From contig JAOBWH010000035.1 of NCBI GenBank assembly GCA_025463265.1, forward strand, positions 1 to 47,047: a stretch of 47,047 nucleotides of DNA, written 5' to 3'. The number at the start of each line of letters is the position of its first letter. Within the stretch, counting starts at the first letter, position 1. The position numbers and the translations under genes were made by a program. This document shows, in pieces, positions 31,442-39,831 of the stretch. This DNA comes from Ilumatobacteraceae bacterium (GTDB lineage: Bacteria; Actinomycetota; Acidimicrobiia; Acidimicrobiales; Iamiaceae). A model generated the notes under the pieces. It was not told the origin of the DNA, did not search any database, and worked only from the letters and a program-made list of their open reading frames with translations.

Positions 31442-32352
31442 GCGCCTTGTCCCCCGAGGCCCCCGCCACCACGGAGCTGGCGTCCTCGGAGCGTTCGCTC
31501 CGGCTGCTCGAGCTCACGATCAACCGCAAGCTCGACGGCCTCATCCACGGCGACCACCAGTCCACGTCGGTGGGCCCCGGCACCGAAGGCGGCGAAGGCC
31601 GGCTGTACCAGCCGGGCGACGACGTCCGCCGCATCGACTGGAACCTGACCGCGCGCTCCGGCAACGTGCACGTGCGCAACACCATCGCCGAGCGCGAGCT
31701 GGAGACCTGGTTCGTCATCGACGGCAGCGCCAGCCTCGACTACGGCACCGCCCGCCACGAGAAGCGCGACCTGGCCGCCTCGGTCGTGGGGGCCTTCGGG
31801 TTCCTCGTCGTGCGAGCCGGCAACCGCATCGGGGCCGTCGTCTTCGACGGGTCCGGGACCCGGGTGGCACCGCCCCGCGCCGGCCGCTCCGCCGTCCTCG
31901 ACCTGGTCGTTCGCCTCCAGCGGCGCGGGCGCACCTCCGGTGGGAGCGCCACCTTGGCCAGCGCGCTGCGCAAGGTCCGGCTGCTGGCCCGCCGGCGCGG
32001 CCTGGTGGTCGTGGTGAGCGATCTGCTCGACGGCTCCGACTGGGCTGGCGAGCTGCGCCTGCTCGCCGCCCGCCACGACGTGATCGTCGCCCACCTCACC
32101 GACCCTCGCGAAGACGAGATCCCCAACGTCGGGGTCCTCGCCCTCATCGACCCCGAGACCGGCCAGCGCCGCGAGGTGCAGACCTCGAGCAGGAAGTTCC
32201 GCCAGCGCTACGCCGAGGCCGCCGCCGAGCGCCGCGGCAGCATCGACCAGCGCCTCCGCCGGTCCCGCGCCCAGCACCTCCAGGTCTCCACCGACCGGGA
32301 CTGGCTGCGCGACGTCGTCCACCACATCGCCGCCAGGAGTCGCCGCCGATGA
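31438..32352 (+). CDS. DUF58 domain protein (second)
   Basis: 304 residues. DUF58 signature YQPGDDVRRIDWNLTARSG near residues 57-75, with VRNTIAERELETWFVIDGSAS starting the VWA-like fold. Unlike the copy at 1640 it lacks N-terminal membrane helices, so it is cytoplasmic or peripheral. Overlaps the MoxR stop and the VWA start (both ATGA), so the operon is tightly coupled. Confidence 0.92.
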   Translation: MSALSPEAPATTELASSERSLRLLELTINRKLDGLIHGDHQSTSVGPGTEGGEGRLYQPGDDVRRIDWNLTARSGNVHVRNTIAERELETWFVIDGSASLDYGTARHEKRDLAASVVGAFGFLVVRAGNRIGAVVFDGSGTRVAPPRAGRSAVLDLVVRLQRRGRTSGGSATLASALRKVRLLARRRGLVVVVSDLLDGSDWAGELRLLAARHDVIVAHLTDPREDEIPNVGVLALIDPETGQRREVQTSSRKFRQRYAEAAAERRGSIDQRLRRSRAQHLQVSTDRDWLRDVVHHIAARSRRR

Positions 32353-33308
32353 GCTTCCTCCACCCCGAACGCCTGCTCCTGCTGCTCGGCGTCGTCGCCC
32401 TCACCGCCGGCTACGCGGTGGTATGGCGGCGCCGCTCGCACGCCGTCGCCCGCTACACGCAGCCCCACCTCCACGACCGCCTCGCCCCCGAGCGCACGAA
32501 GGGCCTGCGCCGCCATGTGGCTCCTGCCCTCGCGCTGGGCGCGCTGTCGCTGGTCCTCGTCTCGGCAGCCCAGCCCACCCGGCACGAGCGGGTCCCCCGC
32601 GAGAAGGGCGTCGTCGTCCTCGCCATCGACACCTCACTGTCCATGCAGGCGACCGACATCAGCCCGACCCGGCTGGAGGCCGCCATCGATGGCGCCACCG
32701 ACTTCGTCGAGAAGCTGCCCGACGGCATCGAGGTCGGTCTCGTCGCGTTCGACTCGGACGCCCGGCTCCTCGTCTCGCCCACCACCGACCACGACGCCGT
32801 CGTCTCGTCGATCGGCACCCTCACCACCAACGCCCGGACCGCCACCGGCGAGGCCGTCTACGCCTCGCTCGATGCCGTCCAGGCCTCGCTCGACGAGGAC
32901 GCCTCCGATGGCGATGACCCGGTGCCGGCTGCGATCGTCCTGCTGTCCGACGGCGTCGAGACCGTCGGCCGCTCGGTCGACAGCGCCACCCAGGCCGCCG
33001 TCGAGGCCAAGGTCCCGGTCAGCACCATCGCCTACGGCACTCCTTCCGGCACGGTGACGATCGAGGGCCAGACCATGGAGGTCCCTGCCGACACCGAGAC
33101 GATGGCGGCCGTCGCCGAAGCCACCGGCGGCACCTCCTTCCAGGCCACCTCGGCCGGCGAGCTGCACGACGTGTACGCCGACATCCAGACCACCATCGGC
33201 TACGAGGACGAGCCCCGCGAGGTGGGCCGACCCCTGCTCGGCGGCGCCTTCGTCATCCTCCTCGCCGCCAGCGGCATCGCCGTGCTGACCAGCGCCCGAC
33301 CGCTCTAG
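32349..33308 (+). CDS. VWA-domain membrane protein (BatA-like), first copy
   Basis: 319 residues. A two-helix N-terminal membrane part (MSFLHPERLLLLLGVVALTA and HVAPALALGALSLVLVSAA) precedes a VWA domain with MIDAS motif VLAIDTSLSM and LLSDGVET. The C-terminus has one more membrane helix (GGAFVILLAASGIAVL). BatA-like VWA proteins act with MoxR in envelope stress or assembly. It is the third gene of the operon. Confidence 0.9.
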   Translation: MSFLHPERLLLLLGVVALTAGYAVVWRRRSHAVARYTQPHLHDRLAPERTKGLRRHVAPALALGALSLVLVSAAQPTRHERVPREKGVVVLAIDTSLSMQATDISPTRLEAAIDGATDFVEKLPDGIEVGLVAFDSDARLLVSPTTDHDAVVSSIGTLTTNARTATGEAVYASLDAVQASLDEDASDGDDPVPAAIVLLSDGVETVGRSVDSATQAAVEAKVPVSTIAYGTPSGTVTIEGQTMEVPADTETMAAVAEATGGTSFQATSAGELHDVYADIQTTIGYEDEPREVGRPLLGGAFVILLAASGIAVLTSARPL

Positions 33309-33331
33309 CCCGAAAGGCCGAACGACCGATC

Positions 33332-34288
33332 ATGATCCTCATCTCCCCTGACCGACTGTGGCTGCTGCTCGGTGTGGCCGGCCTCGTGGTCGCCTACGTG
33401 GTGGCCCAGCGCCGCCACACCGCCCCGGCGGTCCGCCACCCCGACCTCGCCCTCATCGACCACCTCGGCCCCCGCCGGGCCGGCTGGCGCCGCCACGTGA
33501 CCGCGCTCGCCCTGGTCCTCGCCCTCACCGCCCTGGTCGTCGGCCTGGCCCGTCCGGCCCACGCCGTCACGGTCGAGCGCAAGGAGGCGGTGGTGATGCT
33601 CGCCCTCGACGTGTCGCGGTCGATGACCGCCACCGACGTGTCGCCCACCCGCCTCGCCGCCGCCCAGCAGGCCGCCAGGGACTTCGTCGACTCCGCACCG
33701 GAGGGGTACCGGATCGGTCTGGTCACCTTCGACGCCGAGACCCACACCCTCGCCTCGCCCACGACCGATCGCACCGAGCTGCTCGCCGCCATCGACGGCC
33801 TGCAGGCGGCCAACGGCACCGCGGCAGGCGACGGCCTCGCCACCGCGGTGGACGTGCTCGAGGCGGACGAGACGGCGAAGGCCGCCGGCGTCGACGACGA
33901 CACGTACCGGGCGGTCATCCTCCTCGCCGATGGCGACAGCTCCACCGGCCAGACGCTCGACGAAGCCGCCGACGGCGCTGTCGACGGCAAGATCCCCGTG
34001 TTCACCATTGCCTACGGCACCGACGACGCCACGATCGTGGTCGACGGCAAGACCATGGACGCCGGCGCAGACCAGGAGGCGATCGCCGCCGTGGCCACCA
34101 AGACCGGCGGCGCCGACTACACCGCCTCGTCCGGTGACGAGCTCTCGCAGGTCTACGACCAGATCGGCACCACCATCGGCACCGCCACCGAGAACCAGGA
34201 GCTCACCGTCCCGCTCGCCCTGCTGGCCGCCGCCCTCCTCGCCCTCGGCATCGTCGCCACCACCGCCTGGACCCCCCGCCTCACCTGA
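33332..34288 (+). CDS. VWA-domain membrane protein (BatA-like), second copy
   Basis: 318 residues, a paralog of the previous gene with the same plan: membrane part, MIDAS motif LALDVSRSM, LLADGDSST, and a C-terminal helix (LALLAAALLALGIVAT). The N-terminal ISPDRLWLLLGVAGL matches the HPERLLLLLGVVAL of its neighbour, so tandem duplication followed by divergence is likely. A 23-bp gap with GAAAGG separates the two, so this start may be less tightly coupled. Confidence 0.9.
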   Translation: MILISPDRLWLLLGVAGLVVAYVVAQRRHTAPAVRHPDLALIDHLGPRRAGWRRHVTALALVLALTALVVGLARPAHAVTVERKEAVVMLALDVSRSMTATDVSPTRLAAAQQAARDFVDSAPEGYRIGLVTFDAETHTLASPTTDRTELLAAIDGLQAANGTAAGDGLATAVDVLEADETAKAAGVDDDTYRAVILLADGDSSTGQTLDEAADGAVDGKIPVFTIAYGTDDATIVVDGKTMDAGADQEAIAAVATKTGGADYTASSGDELSQVYDQIGTTIGTATENQELTVPLALLAAALLALGIVATTAWTPRLT

Positions 34289-34341
34289 TCCCGGCCGGTC
34301 ATCGCAGGAACCGTCGCCGGAACCCTCGCGGGGCGGTGCGT

Positions 34342-35553
34342 TCAGCTGCGGCCGGCGAGGAGTTCCTCGATGACGGCCTGACGCATCGGCTTGGGCTGCA
34401 GCTCGGTGTCGTAGAGCAGGGGCTGGGTCCCCGGTCGGACGAAGTCATCGAGCCAGGTGTCGCCGTCGTCGAACCCCCAGAAGGTGATCGACCCGCAGGC
34501 GGGCTCGTCGAGGCAGGTGCGCACGAAGCGAGCGGCCCACGCCGCCTGGGTCTCGAGGTCGATGGCGGGTGCGCTCGCGTTCATGCCCTGGAGCGGGATG
34601 TCGATCTCGGTCAGGTCCACGATCACCCCGAGATCGCCCAGCGCCGTCACGGTCTGCTCGATCAGCGCCCAGTCGGGCTCGCCCAGCACCAGGTGACCTT
34701 GGAGCCCGACCCGGTCCAGCCGGACACCCCGGTCGAGCAGGTCCTCGGCGAGCGCCACGTAGGCGTCGGCCCGGGCCGCCAGGTACTCGGTGGAGTCCTG
34801 GTTGAGGACCAGCTGTGTCTCGGGCCAGACCTCCTCGGCCAGCTCGAAGGCCTCGGCCACGTAGTCCGGACCCAGCACGTCGGCGAAGTGGTTCGGGGCC
34901 AGGGTGCCGTCGAGGTCGAGGGGCTCGTTGACCACGTTCCAGCGGTCGATGTCCTGGGCGTAGCGATCGTGCAGAACCTGGAAGTGATCGCGGAGCACGG
35001 CCCAGAGTTCGTCGGGATCGTCGATCGCCCGGATCCAATCCGGCAGCACCGATGGGATCGAGGGCGGGTCCCACAGGAAGTGGGTCGCCGTCAGGTCGAG
35101 GTCGTGTTCCTCGGCGAACGCGACGAGCCGATCCGCCGCTTCGAAGTCCCACTCGTCCGGCCGGGGGTGGATGTTGGCGAACAGGAACGCATCCTCCGAG
35201 GTGACCGAGTCGAACTCCCGCAGCTCGATCGCCTCGCGCTCCGGGTCCCCGAGCTTCGCCGCCGTCCCGACCATCAGGTCCTCCGGCGCTGCGTCTCGCA
35301 GCGAGCACTCGTCGGCGTCGCACCCCGGACTCGGCGTCGGTACCCCGGGCGCACGCGGTCCGAGGTCGTCATCGTCCATGTGGTCCAGCGCGTCACTCAC
35401 CTCGTCGGCCCCGGACCCGGGCCCAGGCGTCGGCCGCGTGCGCTCGCCGTCGCTCCCCGTGCACCCGACGAGCGCGCCGACGCCGAGCACCACCACGACC
35501 GCCAGCCCCACCGAGCGCTCCCAGCCCTTCCGCCAACCGCTGACCCTGCCCAC
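34342..35553 (-). CDS. Glycoside hydrolase family 10 lipoprotein (xylanase-like)
   Basis: 403 residues from GTG 35553. Signal peptide with lipobox LVGC (Cys31), then a Pro/Gly/Asp linker with two close cysteines (GCDADECS). GH10 catalytic residues are acid/base Glu210 (DRWNVVNEP) and nucleophile Glu316 (VDLTEIDIP). FDSVTSEDAF replaces the usual FNSxTPENxMKW, and WGFDDGDTWL is the usual WG.D..SWL. It is predicted to cut beta-1,4-xylan or a related glycan at the cell surface. It has its own leaderless promoter and no partner hydrolases nearby. Confidence 0.9.
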   Translation of the reverse strand: MGRVSGWRKGWERSVGLAVVVVLGVGALVGCTGSDGERTRPTPGPGSGADEVSDALDHMDDDDLGPRAPGVPTPSPGCDADECSLRDAAPEDLMVGTAAKLGDPEREAIELREFDSVTSEDAFLFANIHPRPDEWDFEAADRLVAFAEEHDLDLTATHFLWDPPSIPSVLPDWIRAIDDPDELWAVLRDHFQVLHDRYAQDIDRWNVVNEPLDLDGTLAPNHFADVLGPDYVAEAFELAEEVWPETQLVLNQDSTEYLAARADAYVALAEDLLDRGVRLDRVGLQGHLVLGEPDWALIEQTVTALGDLGVIVDLTEIDIPLQGMNASAPAIDLETQAAWAARFVRTCLDEPACGSITFWGFDDGDTWLDDFVRPGTQPLLYDTELQPKPMRQAVIEELLAGRS

Positions 35554-35559
35554 GTCGCC

Positions 35560-35565
35560 ATCGTA
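35560..35565 (-). promoter_or_regulatory. -10 hexamer of a leaderless promoter for the xylanase gene
   Basis: On the minus strand TACGAT ends 6 nt before GTG 35553, with no ribosome site. Supports that GTG as the true start. Confidence 0.5.
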
Positions 35566-35628
35566 CGAGCAAGGACGCGCCTCGGCCCCCGCCTGGGGCC
35601 GGGGTCGTTCCGTGAGGCGGTGGTGGGG

Positions 35629-37098
35629 TCAGACCGGCGGAGGATCAGGCGGTCGACCGCGGTGTCGTTGGTCTCGTTGCCGATCGTGCTCGCGCTGGTG
35701 CCGTTCACGGCGGGTCTCGAACCGGGGGCGGGATGGCCGGGGCGGCGGCTTCTCCGGCGAGGTGGGAACCGAAGGGTCGATCAGCTGACCGTGCGGGACG
35801 AGGGCGACCGGGGTGCCGTCGGGTCGGGCGAGGTGGAGGTCGCCGTCGAGCAGCGAGCGCCAGAGGTGCCACCCGCCTTCGTGGATGAGGTGGTGGTGGT
35901 GGCGGCACAGCAGCACGAGGTTGGCCAGCAGCGTGGGACCGCCGTGCTCCCAGTGGATGAGGTGGTGGGCCTCGCACTGGTCGGGGGGTGCGTGGCAGCC
36001 GGTGAAGACGCAGCCGCCGTCGCGGAGCTTGAGCGCTCGGCGCTGCTTGCGGGTGGCGTCTCGGAGCAGGTCGGTGACCCCGACGGTCTCGATCGACCCG
36101 TTCTCCGAGATGCGCAGGAGCAGGGCGGCGACGCGAGCGGTGCACAGCAACCGCTCCGCTGCTGCGCGGGTGATGGGGGTTCCGTCGTCGAGCGAGCAGC
36201 AGCGGGACGCGAGGTCGTCGAGGTCGATGACCGGTTCCCCGGCGAGGGTCCGCGAGTCGATGTGGATCGACACCGACGGCCGAGGGTCGCCGTGCTTGGT
36301 CTGACCTGGCGTTGCTCCTCGGCGGGTGAGCTCGGCGAGTGCAGCGGCGACGCGCTGCGACAGAGCCAGGCCATCGTCCGAGCGGTACGTGCCCTGATCG
36401 AACTGCCGGTCGATCCACGCCTTCACCGCCGAGGCGATCTCGGCGCCCGTGACGGGGTCGTAGTCCGCATCGAGCCGCCAGCGACCGTCGAGCGTCGGGG
36501 AGAGGTGCGCTCGGTTCTCGGCAGCCGGATCCGGCTCGGGCACCGAGTCCGCGTCTTCGCCTGCGCGCTCGGCCTCATCTGCCGCTCGGGCCGCCTCGGC
36601 GAGGGCGGCCCACGTCGCGCACACGACGGCGGCATGGGCGACCGAGAGCGGCGCGATCCGATCCACGAGGTCGGCCTCGGCTTCGGAGAAGCGGTCCGGC
36701 CAGGCCTGGCGGGCGTCGAGCAGCATCCGGACCTTCGCCGTGCCCAGCACACCCGATCCGTAGGCAGCCTCCACCGCCGGGCAGGCGCGGAGATCTCGTG
36801 CCGACGCGCTGATGCCCCCGGCTCGCGACCGCGACAGCTCGGAGCGGGCGGCAAGCCATCCGCCGCACGACCGAGCCCCGCCCGCCCGCCAGATCGTCTT
36901 GGCATCGAACACCCCCACGGCCTGCGTGACCAGCGCATCGACCCGCCCCGACACGGCCACGGCGGCGAGCACCAGGTCGGTCGTTGCCGCGTCGGGGAGG
37001 TCGGCGAGCTCCCCGCCCTCGATGCGGTCCGCCAGGTCCCGCAGCGACGCCGGCAGCGTCACCACCCCAGGTGTCGAGTCATGGTACGGCGGAGCCAC
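35629..37098 (-). CDS. DUF222/HNH endonuclease-domain protein (13E12-like)
   Basis: 489 residues from GTG 37098. A DUF222 domain (LRDLADRIEGGELADL, VLAAVAVSGRVDALVTQA, ARSCGGWLAARSELSR) occupies about residues 15-330. The C-terminal HNH nuclease follows: CVFTGCHAPPDQCEAHHLIHW, GGPTLLANLVLLCRHHHHLIHEGGW. Histidines and cysteines for metal binding are present. These proteins are common and repeated in actinobacterial genomes, and their target is unclear. The start is taken from the -10/LexA-box promoter that ends exactly there; a longer frame upstream begins within the promoter. Confidence 0.88.
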   Translation of the reverse strand: MAPPYHDSTPGVVTLPASLRDLADRIEGGELADLPDAATTDLVLAAVAVSGRVDALVTQAVGVFDAKTIWRAGGARSCGGWLAARSELSRSRAGGISASARDLRACPAVEAAYGSGVLGTAKVRMLLDARQAWPDRFSEAEADLVDRIAPLSVAHAAVVCATWAALAEAARAADEAERAGEDADSVPEPDPAAENRAHLSPTLDGRWRLDADYDPVTGAEIASAVKAWIDRQFDQGTYRSDDGLALSQRVAAALAELTRRGATPGQTKHGDPRPSVSIHIDSRTLAGEPVIDLDDLASRCCSLDDGTPITRAAAERLLCTARVAALLLRISENGSIETVGVTDLLRDATRKQRRALKLRDGGCVFTGCHAPPDQCEAHHLIHWEHGGPTLLANLVLLCRHHHHLIHEGGWHLWRSLLDGDLHLARPDGTPVALVPHGQLIDPSVPTSPEKPPPRPSRPRFETRRERHQREHDRQRDQRHRGRPPDPPPV

Positions 37099-37104
37099 AC
37101 CCTC

Positions 37105-37132
37105 ATGATACCGAACACACGTTCGATGACAA
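37105..37132 (-). promoter_or_regulatory. LexA-regulated leaderless promoter of the HNH gene
   Basis: On the minus strand TTGTCA (37132-37127), a 16-bp spacer and TATCAT (37110-37105), each 5/6 to consensus. The spacer is filled by a LexA box, CGAAC-N4-GTTCG (37125-37112), extended by one further matching base to TCGAAC on one side. The -10 ends 6 nt before GTG 37098. A LexA repressor bound there would block RNA polymerase directly. Confidence 0.72.
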
Positions 37133-37292
37133 CCGAAATACCGAAACAACCTGAAATGTCCGATTCTGGAGCTGGTGGAGCCCACACGAAGGACTGCGAG
37201 AAGCGCTCCGCCACCCCCGCCTTCCTCCGGTTCCGCCTGCGTCCCGTGGCCTGACCTGGACATCGGTCCCAGAACGGGGGGCGGCGCTGCCG

Positions 37293-37298
37293 TACGGT
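37293..37298 (+). promoter_or_regulatory. -10 hexamer of a leaderless promoter for the propeller lipoprotein
   Basis: TACGGT ends 6 nt before ATG 37305, with no ribosome site. Confidence 0.45.
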
Positions 37299-37304
37299 TC
37301 CAGG

Positions 37305-38912
37305 ATGGTGCGGGAGGAATCGGGGGGCAGGACCTCCATCGCGTTCGCCGCACGTGCGGGCGTGGCGGCGCTGGCGGTGCTGGCGGTGCTGGCGGCCTGC
37401 TCGAGCGGCAGCACCGACGGGTCGGTGTCGGACACGAAACCGGCCGGCCGGTCCGGCACCGCGCCCAGCACCACCACCACGAGCGCACCTCCCACCAGCA
37501 CGACCACGGCGCCGCCGTACGAGGGGTGGGTCGACCCGGCCAGCTCGGGCCAGCCGTACGGGAAGATCGTCGACGGCCTGATCACGTTCCGGGGCAACCC
37601 CACCCGCAGCTACTACGGCAAGGGCCCGGTGCCGAAGGCGCCGAAGGTGCTGTGGACCCACCCCGACTCGGGCGGCATGTGCGGCGAGTCGTCCGTCGGC
37701 AACGAGACCAAGACCTGGTGCGGTTCGGGCTGGACCGGCGAGCCGGCGGTGTTCGTCCGGGACGGTCGGACGTGGGTGGCGTTCGGTGCCTACGACAAGG
37801 ACATCCACTTCCTCGACGCGGCGAACGGCGAAGAGATCCTGGGCGGGTTCGCGATGGGCGACATCATCAAGGGGTCGGTGACCCAGGATCCCGACGGCCT
37901 GCCCCTGCTGTACTCCGGCAGCCGGGCCGACTTCCACATCCTCGCCGAGGACCGGCCAGACGGGCAGCCCGCCGACCTGTGGAGCATGTCGTCGACCGAC
38001 GTCTCGCCCACCAAGTGGAACAGCGACTGGGACAGCTCGCCGCTCGTGCTCGATGACTACCTGTTCGAGGGGGGCGAGAACGGCCAGTGGTACGTGATCA
38101 AGCTCAACCGCCACAAGGGCCCCGACGGCCTCATCGCCGTCGATCCCCAGGTCCAGTTCCACGCCCCGGCGTGGGACGACCAGCTGCTCGCGGACCTCGC
38201 CGGGTCGGGGGTCCGCCAGAACGACGTGTCGGTGGAGAACTCGCTCGCCATCTCCGGCAACACGGTCTTCTTCGCCAACTCGGGCGGCCTGGTCCAGGGG
38301 TGGGACATCTCCGGGGTGAAGGAGGGCAGGGACCCGACCCGGGTCTTCCGCTTCTGGACCGGTGACGACACCGACGCCTCGATCGTGATCGACGACGAGG
38401 GGATGCTCTACGTGGCCTCCGAGCGGGAGCGGGCCTCGAGCCACGCTCGCAGCGACGAGGTCGGCCAACTCGTGAAGCTCGACCCGCACAAGCCCGACGA
38501 CCCCTTGGTGTGGTCCATCAAGGACCCGCCGTCGGACCCGCCGTCGGGCGGATGCGAGGAGGCCGCCTGCTACGGCATCTGGGGCACCCCGGCGATCTCG
38601 GACGGCGTCGTGTACGCCGCCACCAACCACGGCCGCTTCTTCGGGGCGTCGATGGCGACCGGCGAGATCCTGTGGGAGAAGGAGCTGCCCAGCCCCACCT
38701 GGCAGTCGCCGGTCGTGGTCGACGACACGTTGATCATGGGCGACTGCAACGGCGTGCTCCACGCCTACGACGTGTCCGACCCGGACGCCGATCCGCCCGA
38801 GCGGTGGACCGTGGCGCTGTCGGGGTGCATCGAGTCGACGCCCGCCGTGTTCGACGGGAAGATCTTCGTCGGCGCCCGGGGCGGCTCCTTCTACGCGATC
38901 GGCGACGCCTGA
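37305..38912 (+). CDS. PQQ-like beta-propeller lipoprotein
   Basis: 535 residues. Signal peptide with lipobox LAAC (Cys32), a Thr/Ser/Pro-rich linker (residues ~50-70), then a beta-propeller built from blades with repeated V-V-Y/F and D-G motifs (AVFVRDGRTWVAFGAYDKDI, FFANSGGLVQGWDISG, TPAISDGVVYAATNHGRFF, TPAVFDGKIFVGARGGSFYA). The pattern is like PQQ/BamB propellers but no cofactor ligands are clear. Several cysteines (for example MCGE, WCGS, GCEE, ACYG) suggest disulfides outside the membrane. Function likely binding or scaffold. Divergent from the HNH gene. Confidence 0.85.
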   Translation: MVREESGGRTSIAFAARAGVAALAVLAVLAACSSGSTDGSVSDTKPAGRSGTAPSTTTTSAPPTSTTTAPPYEGWVDPASSGQPYGKIVDGLITFRGNPTRSYYGKGPVPKAPKVLWTHPDSGGMCGESSVGNETKTWCGSGWTGEPAVFVRDGRTWVAFGAYDKDIHFLDAANGEEILGGFAMGDIIKGSVTQDPDGLPLLYSGSRADFHILAEDRPDGQPADLWSMSSTDVSPTKWNSDWDSSPLVLDDYLFEGGENGQWYVIKLNRHKGPDGLIAVDPQVQFHAPAWDDQLLADLAGSGVRQNDVSVENSLAISGNTVFFANSGGLVQGWDISGVKEGRDPTRVFRFWTGDDTDASIVIDDEGMLYVASERERASSHARSDEVGQLVKLDPHKPDDPLVWSIKDPPSDPPSGGCEEAACYGIWGTPAISDGVVYAATNHGRFFGASMATGEILWEKELPSPTWQSPVVVDDTLIMGDCNGVLHAYDVSDPDADPPERWTVALSGCIESTPAVFDGKIFVGARGGSFYAIGDA

Positions 38913-38919
38913 CCCGGGC

Positions 38920-38949
38920 TTGACAGATGCATGATGGTGCTAGCACCAT
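38920..38949 (+). promoter_or_regulatory. GntR promoter/operator
   Basis: A perfect TTGACA -35 (38920-38925) is followed by a perfect 16-bp palindrome (ATGGTGC, TA, GCACCAT at 38934-38949) and a further TAGCACCAT copy reaching the start codon. The palindrome covers the expected -10 area, so bound GntR should block its own promoter. Confidence 0.68.
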
Positions 38950-38956
38950 TAGCACC

Positions 38957-39304
38957 ATGCAGTGGACGATCGACCACGCCTCCCCGGAGCGGCTCCAAGA
39001 CCAGATCGCCGGGTGCGTGCGCCGGGGGATCGCCGGCGGCGACCTCGAGCTGCACGACCAGCTGCCGCCCGCCGCCGAGCTGAGCGATGCCCTGTCCGTC
39101 AACCGGAACACCGTCCTGGCCGCCTACCGGCACCTGCGCGACGAAGGCCTGCTCGAGTTCCGGCGCGGGCGCGGCGTCCGCATCGCCGCGGTGGAGCAGG
39201 CCACCCGGCCGGTGGTCGATGCCGCGGCTGACCTGCTCGCCCTCGCCCGGGACCACGGCCTCGACCGGCCCGACCTCATCCGCATCCTCAAGGAGCTGCC
39301 ATGA
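38957..39304 (+). CDS. GntR-family regulator (YtrA-like, short)
   Basis: 115 residues. An N-terminal GntR winged helix (residues ~10-75: ERLQDQIAGCVRRGIAGGDL, LPPAAELSDALSVNRNTVLA and LRDEGLLEFRRGRGVRI) and a short C-terminal helix of about 35 residues, so it is of the short YtrA-type that pairs with membrane or ABC genes. ATG 38957 lies inside the operator repeat; an earlier ATG at 38927 would start in the promoter itself. The stop overlaps the next gene (ATGA). Confidence 0.88.
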   Translation: MQWTIDHASPERLQDQIAGCVRRGIAGGDLELHDQLPPAAELSDALSVNRNTVLAAYRHLRDEGLLEFRRGRGVRIAAVEQATRPVVDAAADLLALARDHGLDRPDLIRILKELP

Positions 39305-39786
39305 CCACCGACGCACCCGCGACCGGCCGCCGGACGGTCTACACCGGCCGCACCACCAACTGGCCGGTGGTGGCCCTCACGGTCGCGCTCGCGCTCGCGC
39401 TCATCGTGATGGGCTGGTCGAGCGAGGGAAGCTGGAGCGGGCTCGCCTTGAACGGCTTCCTCATCTCGATCGGCATCATCCTCGAGATCCTCACCGGATC
39501 GAGCGTGCGGGTCGCGGCCGGGCCCAACGGGCTCGCCATCCGGTGGGGTCTCATCGGCTGGCCTCGCTGCACCTACCCCCTCGACCAGATCGCCGCCGCC
39601 GAGGTGGTGGACCTGCCCATGCACCGGGTCAGCTACGGCCTGTGGTGGACCCCCCGACGCACCCACTCCACGATCCGGCGGGGGCCGACGGTCCAGCTGA
39701 CGCTCACCAGCGGCCGCATCGTCCTGGCCACTGCGCCGGACCCGGCCCGGGCGGTCCAGGCGCTCACCGACGCTCGGACCGCCTGA
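39301..39786 (+). CDS. Two-span membrane protein with PH-like C-terminal domain
   Basis: 161 residues. Two membrane helices (PVVALTVALALALIVMGW and NGFLISIGIILEIL) are followed by a beta-rich domain with VAAGPNGLAIRWGLIGWP and TVQLTLTSGRIVLATAPDPARAV, resembling bacterial PH-like membrane domains. Overlap with the GntR start codes a two-gene unit, so the regulator probably controls this protein. Function unknown. Confidence 0.75.
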   Translation: MTTDAPATGRRTVYTGRTTNWPVVALTVALALALIVMGWSSEGSWSGLALNGFLISIGIILEILTGSSVRVAAGPNGLAIRWGLIGWPRCTYPLDQIAAAEVVDLPMHRVSYGLWWTPRRTHSTIRRGPTVQLTLTSGRIVLATAPDPARAVQALTDARTA

Positions 39787-39819
39787 CCCGCCGGCTCAGC
39801 CGTGGGGCCCGGTGCTCGG

Positions 39820-39825
39820 TAGGGT
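39820..39825 (+). promoter_or_regulatory. -10 hexamer of a leaderless promoter for the serine hydrolase
   Basis: TAGGGT ends 6 nt before GTG 39832, with no ribosome site. Confidence 0.5.
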
Positions 39826-39831
39826 CAGCGC

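Noticed and set aside
34336-37254. A 972-codon open frame on the plus strand
   Set aside because: Antisense to the GH10 and HNH genes, both of which show catalytic motifs. No motifs of its own.
37360-37395. Short CTGGCGGTG tandem repeat
   Set aside because: Encodes the Leu/Ala/Val-rich signal peptide of the propeller lipoprotein; no separate role is needed.
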